From contig JBHGXW010000039.1 of the NCBI GenBank assembly GCA_041920465.1, forward strand, positions 1 through 64,000: a DNA stretch of 64,000 bases. Reading direction: 5' to 3'. Made by a program: the position numbers and the translations under genes. Shown one piece after another: positions 53,557 through 60,956 of this stretch (position 1 is the stretch's first letter; every line of letters begins with the position of its first letter). The notes under the pieces were generated by a model that did no database searches, was not told the origin of the DNA, and worked only from the letters and a program-made list of their open reading frames with translations. The stretch is from Brevibacillus_H sp041920465. GTDB lineage: Bacteria > Bacillota > Bacilli > Brevibacillales > Brevibacillaceae.

Positions 53557-54699
53557 GTGAGTAGGACGAAAGTGGTAATCGTAGGAGCGGGAATAGGTGG
53601 TTTGGCCGCAGGGATCGCCTTAAAGGAACTTGGGCTTGAGGTAGCCGTTTTTGAAAAAAGGAGACAATCTGAGCAAACAGGAGCAGCACTGACACTTTGG
53701 CCAAATGCTGCTTGGGCGCTTGAGAGATTGGGGGTATTGGAGGAGGCATTACAGGACGGAAATATCATTCAGGAGACAACTTTACAAACATACTCGGGGA
53801 AGACCCTTTCTTGCATGAATCAGCTTTCCAGGAAATATGGCTACCCTACTTTTAGTACCCTTCGAAAGGATCTCCATACTGTACTTCAACAGAAACTTGG
53901 TGACTCATCTGTTCATTACGGTAAAGCTTGTACACAACTAGTAGAATCAAGAGACGGAATCGTTGCTCACTTGGAGGATGGAAGTGAGGTGACGGGAGAC
54001 CTCTTCCTGGGAGCAGACGGACTTCATTCCACGATACGATCCTATGTCCTGGGGAGAGATGTGCTTCGAAACAGCAGCTATATCGTATGGCGGGGAGTCT
54101 GCACCTTCCCTCAGGAGGAAGGAGAAAAAGGGAGAATGTTTGAATGGTGGGGGAAAGGTACAAGATTTGGATTTATCCCTCTTAAGGCGAACCAAGTGTA
54201 CTGGTTTGCGACGCAGAATGCTACATCTGTTTCTACTCAAGGACAGCCAACTCTGATCGACTACTTGCTCTCTGTATTTGAAAAGTATCCCGCCCTCGTA
54301 CGAAATACGATCAAAAGCACACGGCTGGAGGACATTCTTCAAAACCATTGTTGGGATCGGAAGCCGGTAAATACCTGGAAAAAAGGGCCGGTTTTGCTGT
54401 TGGGAGATGCAGCACATCCCATGACACCCAACCTTGGGCAAGGAGCTTGTTTGGCTCTCGAAGACAGTGTTTGTTTAGCAACGATTTTACAGGAAGAGGC
54501 GAACCTCGAACGTGCACTTTCACTATTCGAGTCCAGAAGAATCCCTCGAGCTAAGAGCATTGTCCAACAGTCATGGAGGTACGGGAAGATAGCCCAACTG
54601 GAAAATGCAGCCGCAATCTGGATTCGCAACCAACTACTCCCATACACAAAGAAACAAACAGAAAAAGAATGGGCTACGATCTTAGGGTACAGATGTTGA
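53557..54699 (+). CDS. FAD-dependent monooxygenase, salicylate-hydroxylase-like
   Basis: This 380-residue class A flavoprotein monooxygenase has the FAD-binding VVIVGAGIGGLAAGIALKELG, the DG motif LFLGADGLHSTIR, and the second FAD motif LLGDAAHPMTPNLGQGACLALED. It probably hydroxylates an aromatic acid using NAD(P)H and O2. The GTG at 53557 has no close ribosome site. GAAGGGG precedes an ATG at 53539 whose hexapeptide MVGAIL ends in TGA overlapping this GTG (GTGA), so translation may be coupled. It is probably controlled by the GntR regulator downstream. Confidence 0.85.
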   Translation: MSRTKVVIVGAGIGGLAAGIALKELGLEVAVFEKRRQSEQTGAALTLWPNAAWALERLGVLEEALQDGNIIQETTLQTYSGKTLSCMNQLSRKYGYPTFSTLRKDLHTVLQQKLGDSSVHYGKACTQLVESRDGIVAHLEDGSEVTGDLFLGADGLHSTIRSYVLGRDVLRNSSYIVWRGVCTFPQEEGEKGRMFEWWGKGTRFGFIPLKANQVYWFATQNATSVSTQGQPTLIDYLLSVFEKYPALVRNTIKSTRLEDILQNHCWDRKPVNTWKKGPVLLLGDAAHPMTPNLGQGACLALEDSVCLATILQEEANLERALSLFESRRIPRAKSIVQQSWRYGKIAQLENAAAIWIRNQLLPYTKKQTEKEWATILGYRC

Positions 54700-54714
54700 A
54701 AGAAGGGAAAAGAA

Positions 54715-55006
54715 ATGTCTGTTCGACCGTGGATGATGCTTGCTGTCTTATTGCTCAGCCAAATGTTCATTGCCTTTCTTGGCAGATCAATTGGTCCTCT
54801 TTCCTCAAGCATACAGGGAAGCTATCTTCTATCCAAACAGTTATCACCATGATAAGTATCGGAACAGTTCTACGTGGTCTTGGGTGGGTTACCGGCGGGA
54901 ATCTTACTTACTATGGGTCAAAGCACCATGTATCATGTAGGATCCATTTCCGCTTGTCACCCAGGATGGTGAATCTTTTATCAAAGAGTTACGAGAAAAG
55001 GAATAG
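54715..55006 (+). pseudogene. truncated, frameshifted MFS transporter
   Basis: An ATG with AAGGGAAA upstream starts MSVRPWMMLAVLLLSQMF, a typical first helix of a major-facilitator protein. The frame shifts after IQGSY. The second frame reads QTVITMISIGTVLRGLGWVTGGNLTYYGSK, recognisable as helix 2 and the loop with a Gly-Ser-Lys motif. A third frame ends QDGESFIKELREKE, which looks like a transporter C-terminal tail. The gene therefore has frameshifts and a large internal deletion. It would have imported the aromatic substrate of the neighbouring enzymes. Confidence 0.7.
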
Positions 55007-55071
55007 AAGGAAGAGTGTTGCAATCTGGTGAAGAATTATCACTATCAAATTAAAAAAGGAGAAGGGGAAAA

Positions 55072-55467
55072 ATGAAGATTACTCGGCTAGATCACATTGT
55101 ACTCACGGTTCGAAACCTCGATGCGACATGTCAATTTTACGCAGACGTATTGGGGATGGAAGTAGTCACTTTTGGTAATGGAAGAATAGCTCTTCATTTC
55201 GGACAGCAAAAGATTAACCTGCACGAAGCAGGCAAGGAGTTTGAACCAAAAGCACTTGTCCCCACACCTGGTTCTGCAGACCTTTGCTTTATTACCGAAA
55301 CTCCCATATCAAAAGTGGTAGAGAAACTAGAACAAGCAGGAGTGACCATAGAAGAAGGACCCGTGGGACGTACAGGGGCGTTGGGCAAAATTACATCTGT
55401 TTACTTTAGAGATCCTGATAAGAATTTAATTGAAGTATCGAACTATATAAATGAAGCGTTACAATAA
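55072..55467 (+). CDS. VOC-family protein (glyoxalase/dioxygenase superfamily)
   Basis: This 131-residue single VOC protein begins ITRLDHIVLTVRNLDATCQFYADVLGME and ends SVYFRDPDKNLIEVSNY. Metal-ligand candidates are His8 and the Glu of LIEV. Similar stand-alone proteins are annotated as glyoxalase or ring-cleaving dioxygenase relatives. AAAGGAGAAGGGG precedes the ATG. The location between the monooxygenase and the GntR gene suggests a role in the same aromatic-acid pathway. Confidence 0.82.
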   Translation: MKITRLDHIVLTVRNLDATCQFYADVLGMEVVTFGNGRIALHFGQQKINLHEAGKEFEPKALVPTPGSADLCFITETPISKVVEKLEQAGVTIEEGPVGRTGALGKITSVYFRDPDKNLIEVSNYINEALQ

Positions 55468-55512
55468 ACTATTCCTTGTAAAAATTGACTCTCTATAACC
55501 TCCCTCATATAA

Positions 55513-55522
55513 TTGTATGCAA
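55513..55522. promoter_or_regulatory. single GntR-type box before the regulator gene
   Basis: TTGTATGCAA differs by one base from the TTGTATACAA boxes at 53490-53516 and lies 58 bp upstream of the GntR start. A half-site (CATATACAAC) follows. It is consistent with autoregulation. Confidence 0.5.
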
Positions 55523-55579
55523 AGGTCGCAGTCATATACAACTCCAGCATAAAGCGGTGAGTTAAAAGGAGTTTTTGTT

Positions 55580-56233
55580 TTGAGTAAAAAAGAATCACTG
55601 CAGGAACAAGCGTATCGTACGATTAAGAAAGCGATTATTAACGGAGATTACCAACCGGGGGAGAAGTTAAGAGAGAGCAAAGTGGCTGAACAGCTGGGCA
55701 TTAGTCGAACACCTATTCGAGAAGCGCTCCGAAAGCTCGAGCGGGAGGGGCTCGTTACTTATACTCCTTCGGTGGGGGCACAAGTACAGGGGCTAAAGAA
55801 AGAATCAATAATCGAACTATATGAATGTAGAGCAGCCTTGGAGGCGTTAGCAGCCAAAAAAGCTGCGAAAACCATTACCTCAGAACAATTAGGACTTTTG
55901 GAAGAGAGCATGATGTTAGCCAGCCAGTATTACCAAAGAGGGGACCTAGGGAAAACGGTTGAAAAAAACAGCCTATTCCATGACACGATCCTGCAAGCCA
56001 GTCAAAGTCCATTACTCATCCAACTTATGGACCAGATACAGGTACAGATTGTTCGCTTTCGACAAATGACCAGCGTGTATGGTTTCAGACCTTCTTTTGT
56101 GGAAGAGCACGAGGACATTTACCAGGCACTTGTGAAACGCGACGGTGAAAAGGCCGAAATGCTAATGAAAGTACACGTAGAAAAAGATTTGGAGACGATT
56201 TTAGAACGCTTACGTGAAAACCAACTTTTGTAA
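55580..56233 (+). CDS. GntR-family regulator, FCD type
   Basis: This 217-residue protein has a GntR winged helix (QEQAYRTIKKAIINGDYQPGEKLRESKVAEQLGISRTPIREALRKLEREGL) and an FCD ligand domain (about residues 80-205) with metal-binding His/Asp positions (LFHDTILQAS, EEHEDIYQAL, HVEKDL). The TTG start at 55580 follows AAAGGAG by about 9 nt. It probably represses the monooxygenase-VOC cluster through TTGTATACAA sites; its inducer is unknown. Confidence 0.88.
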   Translation: MSKKESLQEQAYRTIKKAIINGDYQPGEKLRESKVAEQLGISRTPIREALRKLEREGLVTYTPSVGAQVQGLKKESIIELYECRAALEALAAKKAAKTITSEQLGLLEESMMLASQYYQRGDLGKTVEKNSLFHDTILQASQSPLLIQLMDQIQVQIVRFRQMTSVYGFRPSFVEEHEDIYQALVKRDGEKAEMLMKVHVEKDLETILERLRENQLL

Positions 56234-56379
56234 TAATTAATGATTATATAAAGAACCCAGGTTACGTTTTGTTCACTGGTATGATCTGGGCATTTACTCC
56301 GGCAACCAACAGCACCGGCCGTGATTTGGAAAAAATGCACGGACGTTAAACCCAATATTATACTTGTCATGGAGGAAAT

Positions 56380-56802
56380 ATGAGCACTGATATCGATAAA
56401 AGCTATTCTATTATCGCTATGCCACCCAGTGTAGAAGATTATTTATGGATATGTAAACAATCAGGACTAAGCGAAAAAACTAGAGAAGCTGCAGTAATCG
56501 GGTTGAGTAACTCAATCTTTTCGGTAACTCTTTTGTTTAAGGACAAAGCAATCGGAATGGGCAGAATTATCGGTGATGGAGGCTGTTTTTATCAAATAGT
56601 AGATATTGCTATCATTCCAGAACATCAAGGAAAGGGATTAGGAAAACTAATAATGCAACATCTAATAGAGTTTTTAGATAACAATGCTCCTCGTTCTGCA
56701 TATGTTAGCCTTATCGCAGATTTACCCGCCGATAAATTATACGGACAATTCGGATTTACATATACAACTCCAAAGTCTGTTGGAATGTACAAAAAGTACT
56801 AA
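56380..56802 (+). CDS. GNAT-family N-acetyltransferase
   Basis: This 140-residue GNAT protein has IVDIAIIPEHQGKGLGKLIMQHLIEF (acetyl-CoA motif Q-x-x-G-x-G) and DKLYGQFGFTYT (motif B). GGAGGAAAT precedes the ATG. The gene is visibly more AT-rich than the neighbouring GT2 region, possibly pointing to separate origin. The substrate is unknown. Confidence 0.85.
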   Translation: MSTDIDKSYSIIAMPPSVEDYLWICKQSGLSEKTREAAVIGLSNSIFSVTLLFKDKAIGMGRIIGDGGCFYQIVDIAIIPEHQGKGLGKLIMQHLIEFLDNNAPRSAYVSLIADLPADKLYGQFGFTYTTPKSVGMYKKY

Positions 56803-57214
56803 AAAACCCGATTATGCCGCTTACACTCCCAATGATCGTAGAGGTTAGGAGCTACGCTCCAAAGGTATGAATAGATCTTTGTTTTTCCAATATCGAGGCC
56901 AAAAAAGAGATTCAGAGTAAGGCAAAAGAAGCCATCCTGAAAACAAAAGTTATGGAGCCTCTTCAGATCACATTCCCGATTCAAGTTAGAATAGAGTTTT
57001 TTCCACACGGGTAAAGCAGAACTTGCATCCATGGTTCCTGGTGTCTCACCGTGTGTTGCCATGGTTTTCCTACCCAGAGACGATCACTGAACTCTGGTTG
57101 GATCATCATAAATGGTTAGTAAATTGGAAAGATTTTTTGTTTGCCTATGAATTCCGGGTGGTGCAATAATACGTAGAGAATTGCTTCTATGTCATAACAT
57201 CGGGAAGATGCATC
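56803..57214. other. intergenic stretch without a supported gene
   Basis: A minus-strand open frame (56799-57062) contains LFFGLDIGKTK, faintly like the start of an IS110-type transposase, but the rest does not fit, and there is no inverted repeat. No terminator or operator was recognised. It may be degraded mobile-element sequence. Confidence 0.4.
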
Positions 57215-58051
57215 ATGAAGCGAAGTATCAGTATTGCTGGATTAACGCTGATTCAATTAATACTAGTTGGTTGGCTTGCCATGCTTGTGCCCGTGGGTGT
57301 GGTATGGCTTGTTTTGGCGGTTATTGTGGTGCTGTACGGCTTTTCCCTCCTCTTATCCCCTCTCCGGTCCTTCGCTTTGTTGGTCGCCTTCATACTGTTC
57401 CACGCCTTTGCCGCTGTCGCAGAAGGATGGAAATTCGGCTGGGACCTCGTTACGCAATTCCAGTCCATCGTTCTCCAACTTGTGGTGGTGGGGTTCGCGG
57501 CTGCGTCATGGGCGCAAGCAAATGAGCTGCGCAAGTGGGCTCGTTCGTACAAAGAAGCGCAGCGGCAGGTAACAGCCCTTCGCAAAATGGACGAGGCGGT
57601 CTCCGTGCTGAGTGGGAATGAATTCAAAGACCGCTTGAAGACGATCGTGGTCTCTCTACACAGGAGAAACGAACCGGGAGCAGTCATTTTTGTTTCCATT
57701 CCTTCTCAAGTGATCGGGTTTGGAGGCCGACGCTACACACCGGAAGCTGTATTGCAATTGGTCGTAGAGACGACGTTAGCGTCGGTTCGCGACCAGTTTG
57801 ACATCGTGGGACGCATTTCGCACTCGACCATCGGAATCGTCTTGCAGCGCTGTGACCGGGAAGGGGCGCAGCGCGTGCTTCAGCGGTTTCACTTGCTTTT
57901 GCTTCAGCAGCGAAGGCTTCGCACGGAAGTGGTCATGTCGTGGGTTCGTGTCGAGGAATTGCCCGTGTACCAGGGCTGGCCTGCGGTGGAAGCGCTGCTT
58001 GAAGAATGCGGTGCGGACAAGGCAGTATCAGTGCGACGGGGAGGAGCCTGA
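57215..58051 (+). CDS. YdaK-like membrane protein with degenerate GGDEF domain
   Basis: This 278-residue protein has about four N-terminal membrane helices (residues 5-105: LTLIQLILVGWLAMLVPVGVVWLVLAVIVVLYGF...), a coiled-coil linker (KWARSYKEAQRQVTALRKMDEAVSVL) and a C-terminal domain. The domain follows a GGDEF topology but has RISHSTIGIVLQ where GGDEF is expected, so it cannot make cyclic di-GMP. This is the plan of B. subtilis YdaK, a cyclic di-GMP receptor for an exopolysaccharide synthase. The next gene, 3 bp away, is a YdaM-like glycosyltransferase, which supports this. The GC-rich composition matches that gene. Confidence 0.65.
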   Translation: MKRSISIAGLTLIQLILVGWLAMLVPVGVVWLVLAVIVVLYGFSLLLSPLRSFALLVAFILFHAFAAVAEGWKFGWDLVTQFQSIVLQLVVVGFAAASWAQANELRKWARSYKEAQRQVTALRKMDEAVSVLSGNEFKDRLKTIVVSLHRRNEPGAVIFVSIPSQVIGFGGRRYTPEAVLQLVVETTLASVRDQFDIVGRISHSTIGIVLQRCDREGAQRVLQRFHLLLLQQRRLRTEVVMSWVRVEELPVYQGWPAVEALLEECGADKAVSVRRGGA

Positions 58052-58054
58052 ACC

Positions 58055-59269
58055 GTGTCTGTTGTCCTGCTCGTGATTGCGGCATTGTTTTGGCTCTTGC
58101 TTCTGTATTATTCGGTACTGTGTGTCGCCGGTCTTGCATTCCGATCGAGATCTGCTCCTTCCAATTCCCTTAACGAATATCCGAGTGTCGCCATCTTGAT
58201 CGCGGCCTACAACGAGGAAAAAGTATTGGCCCAGACGCTTGATGCCATAGCGAGACTGCGGTATGAAGGTCCGCTGACTGTGTATGTGCTGAACGACAAT
58301 TCCTCTGATGCAACCGGGGACATCGCCGATGAGTACGCGTCGATGTTTTCCCACATCCGGCATGTCAAAGTACCCCCAGGAACGCCGAAGGGGAAGGGGC
58401 GGGTGCTGAACTACGGACTGACGCTGGTGCGGGAGAAATATGTAGCCGTTTATGACGCCGACAACCAGCCGGAGCCGGACGCCCTGCGCCTGTTGGTCGA
58501 GGCAGCCGCTCAGACGCCGAGGGCGGTAGGTGCCGTCGGCTACGTGAAAACCCTCAACGCCGAGAAAAATTGGCTGACGAGAATGATCGCCCTGGAGTTT
58601 GCCGTCTTTCAGTTGTTGATGCAATGTGGGCGCTGGCATTTGTTCGGACTGGGCACGTTGACCGGAACCAATCTCGTAGTGGAGCGCGAGGCGCTTGTCT
58701 CCGCAGGTGGCTGGGATTCATCCGCCTTGGCCGAGGATGCCGACCTTTCCATTTCGCTGGCGGCCCTGGGAGGGAGACTGCCAATTGTTCCTCAGTCGCA
58801 CTCATGGGAGCAAGAGCCTCAAACATTGGCGGTTTGGCTGAGACAACGAACGAGATGGATGCAGGGAAATCTGCAGTTGATCCGAAAAATGCTCAAGACG
58901 CCGTCGTGGCGTGAGAGGCACGTTTTTTTGCATGCGGCACATATTCTGTCCATCTACATCGTGTTTGCGACGATCCTTTTCATTTCCGATGTGTGGTTCT
59001 TGTTGGGTGTTCTGGGGATTTCCAACACCTCGTACGCGGCCCCCTTGCTCTTGTTGTGGTTCCAGTCGTGGCTGATTTACGTGATCCAGCTGTTGAGCGC
59101 TGAAGTCGCGGACGACATGGCAAGTCCCGTCAATCTGGCCGTATCCTTTGTCATGTACTTCACCTATTCACAGCTGTGGCTGTTCCTGCTGGTGCGTGCC
59201 GTCTTCTTGGAGTACAAGCGTCAGCAAAAGAAAGTGGAACCGGTGTGGGATAAGACAGTAAGGTTTTAG
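58055..59269 (+). CDS. GT2 glycosyltransferase, YdaM-like exopolysaccharide synthase
   Basis: This 404-residue membrane glycosyltransferase has one N-terminal helix, a GT2 domain and two or three C-terminal helices. Catalytic motifs of processive enzymes are present: IAAYNEEKVLAQTLDAI, VYDADNQPEPDAL (DxD), ALAEDADLS (third Asp, ED) and QRTRWMQGN (QxxRW). It would polymerise a sugar nucleotide and pass the chain through the membrane. GGGGAGGAG lies about 8 nt before the GTG. Partners such as YdaL, YdaN or YdaJ are not in the window. Confidence 0.82.
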   Translation: MSVVLLVIAALFWLLLLYYSVLCVAGLAFRSRSAPSNSLNEYPSVAILIAAYNEEKVLAQTLDAIARLRYEGPLTVYVLNDNSSDATGDIADEYASMFSHIRHVKVPPGTPKGKGRVLNYGLTLVREKYVAVYDADNQPEPDALRLLVEAAAQTPRAVGAVGYVKTLNAEKNWLTRMIALEFAVFQLLMQCGRWHLFGLGTLTGTNLVVEREALVSAGGWDSSALAEDADLSISLAALGGRLPIVPQSHSWEQEPQTLAVWLRQRTRWMQGNLQLIRKMLKTPSWRERHVFLHAAHILSIYIVFATILFISDVWFLLGVLGISNTSYAAPLLLLWFQSWLIYVIQLLSAEVADDMASPVNLAVSFVMYFTYSQLWLFLLVRAVFLEYKRQQKKVEPVWDKTVRF

Positions 59270-59279
59270 CAACATCTCG

Positions 59280-59311
59280 CCCTTATCCTCCTTGGCTAAG
59301 GGGTATTTTTT
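59280..59311 (+). terminator. intrinsic terminator
   Basis: CCCTTA and TAAGGG pair around TCCTCCTTGGC, followed by GTATTTTTT, just after the glycosyltransferase stop. Confidence 0.75.
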
Positions 59312-59366
59312 ACATAAATGTACGAACACTTGTTCCTTTGCAGGTTATTAATGAGGAGTTAGGAGC

Positions 59367-59600
59367 ACGAATAACGTGAAAAACGAGTGTGGGATAAACA
59401 AATAACAAAGCATCAGAAAAGTGAAACGGATTCTTTAATATATGGGTTAAATGGAGAGCCTCTACATCAATAGCAATTGAATCGAATTACCAACAAGATA
59501 TCTGACATGTTAGGGGGGAGAGGAGAAGAAAAAATTACCCCACATGGCTTTCAAGCTTCATGTTCATTTTGAAGAGGCCATCCTAAGACTTTTGGAAATC
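59367..59600 (+). pseudogene. fossil of a phage-type tyrosine recombinase (C-terminal part)
   Basis: One reading frame gives VWDKQITKHQKSETDSLIYG, then NGEPLHQ-stop-QLNRITNKISDML, then EEKITPHGF, the familiar run-in to the HxxR box of phage/ICE integrases (normally ITPHGFRHTH). After GF the sequence is shifted and partly deleted (fragments CS and FEEA remain). Stops occur at the TAG after PLHQ and beyond. There is no start. It is a decayed C-terminal piece of an integrase different from the minus-strand one nearby. Confidence 0.6.
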
Positions 59601-59646
59601 AATCCTTTGTTAGCGTATGCGATGATAAATAAAGCAATTCAAAAAT

Positions 59647-59678
59647 AAAAAAGTGACCATTTGTTTGGTCACTTTTTA
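59647..59678. terminator. bidirectional terminator
   Basis: AAAAAGTGACC, loop ATTTGTTT and GGTCACTTTTT are flanked by A and T tracts. On the minus strand it ends the small 41-aa gene. Confidence 0.9.
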
Positions 59679-59801
59679 TGTTACAACCTTCAGTTTTTGC
59701 TGTTCGAGTAATCGAGCCAGGTTATCTAATGTCTGCTGATGATTTCGTTTGGGTGGAGGAGTGAGGTGATTTTTTTGAGGGGTGTTATTCATTTTATTCA
59801 T
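59676..59801 (-). CDS. small protein of 41 aa beside the recombinase remnant
   Basis: This minus-strand frame reads MNKMNNTPQKNHLTPPPK and then a helix QQTLDNLARLLEQQKLKVV. GGAGG lies 8 nt before the ATG at 59801, and a terminator overlaps the stop. It lies downstream of a recombinase pseudogene on the same strand and may be a small element-encoded protein. The family is not recognised. Confidence 0.55.
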   Translation of the reverse strand: MNKMNNTPQKNHLTPPPKRNHQQTLDNLARLLEQQKLKVVT

Positions 59802-59878
59802 GTTCATGACCTCCAAGTTTATATTATTTGGTATTTTTTTTACATTTATCCCGACTTTATCATACAACAAAATATTTT

Positions 59879-60653
59879 TTATGTAAATATATTTTTTAAA
59901 AATATTTTAGTAACACTAAAATACCTGTCTATAGGTGCACTACAGACAGGTAGAGATATCACAAAAAGTAATAAAAGTAATATCGATAACGACTGAATGG
60001 CTTTTCGTTTCTGATCAAAATCCACATGCGTATAGATGGAGGTCGTCGATAAGCTTTCATGACCCAACAATTCCTGCAGGGTTCGAATATCCACTTTTTT
60101 ATCTTGATGCTGCAAGAGTAACGTTGCAAAGGTATGACGTAAGTGATGACGCGTAAAACGGATGAAATCCAACAATTATTGCCGCCGCATACCGGTTGTG
60201 GCCAACAGCTTAATCATTAGCTCATTTCGTTTAGAGAAAGCTCCTTTGTCATTTTCTAAGGCGCGAAACAGCTTTTGCAACTCGGAAATGGTCATATAAA
60301 CCGGCAGTTTTTTATCCGATTTCCTAATCATAAAATCATGTTCAATCCAGCCTTCTTTGACACAAAAGCGACTAAACGATTTCAAACACGAGATGCGGCG
60401 CTGCATCGTTTTGGGCTTGGATTTGGTTTTTTGATGAATCACTTGCTCTTGAAAAGCGTCGAACCGTGGAGTTTTGTACATACTTTAAATCATTTGTTTG
60501 GTGCACGTTTTGTAAAATCGTACAAAACTGTTTCAAATCGTACACATAACTTCGTAACGTGTGTTCCGAAACATTTCGCTCAATTTCAAGATAAAACAAA
60601 AACTCATTAGATGCTTTTTTGATATTCAATTGTGAACGACCTTGGAAGCACAA
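59879..60653 (-). pseudogene. XerC/D-like tyrosine recombinase, frameshifted and internally deleted
   Basis: The N-terminal SAM-like core-binding domain is recognisable (ASNEFLFYLEIERNVSEHTLRSYVYDLKQF). The frame shifts near 60445 (TVRRF, then QEQVIHQKTKSKPKTMQRRISCLKSF). It continues to LMIKLLATTGMRR, which contains the first catalytic Arg, and then meets TAA. After the stop, in the same frame, comes FTRHHLRHTFATLLLQ (HxxR box), then LQELLGHESLSTTSIYTHV with the nucleophilic Tyr. The roughly 70 residues normally between these boxes, with the catalytic Lys, are missing. The gene is clearly inactive. Confidence 0.85.
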
Positions 60654-60956
60654 CCCTTGAATTATTGGTACGACTGGATTTTCTTTTAGTTAACATAATA
60701 TATATTATCGGACTCAATAATAAAATATGGGTTGGCTGACCGGAGCTGCCAGTACCGATATTACAGCGGTCAAAAGTAGATTGCCGTAAGTTTCAAGTGG
60801 AACATGTTTCGAGGTTAGAATCTCCTCTTGCTTGGCTAAATCCTCAATCCGCATTAATCCGCATTGTGAGCTGAATATGAATGAAGCGGGAAAAAGAAAA
60901 AAACCGCCAAGAGGCGGCATTTCGCGGTTTCTATTCTCGATATGGGAACAATTGAA
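60654..60956. other. intergenic stretch, little content
   Basis: It holds the terminator of the two-component operon (60886-60920) and a 46-codon minus-strand frame (60714-60854) without a ribosome site. The tandem words GCGGATTAATGCGGATT near 60840 are a small direct repeat. No gene is supported. Confidence 0.5.
60886..60920 (-). terminator. terminator of the His-rich protein/two-component operon
   Basis: On the minus strand GCCGCC, loop TCTT and GGCGG are followed by TTTTTTTCTTTTT, about 40 bp after the kinase stop. Confidence 0.85.

Noticed and set aside
56799..57062. Minus-strand 87-codon frame with GLDIGKTK, considered as an IS110 transposase fragment
   Set aside because: Only a few residues match and neither the catalytic DEDD pattern nor terminal repeats can be seen.
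60714..60854. 46-codon minus-strand frame with a hydrophobic C-terminus
   Set aside because: No ribosome site; it lies beyond the terminator of the two-component operon and has no recognisable content.
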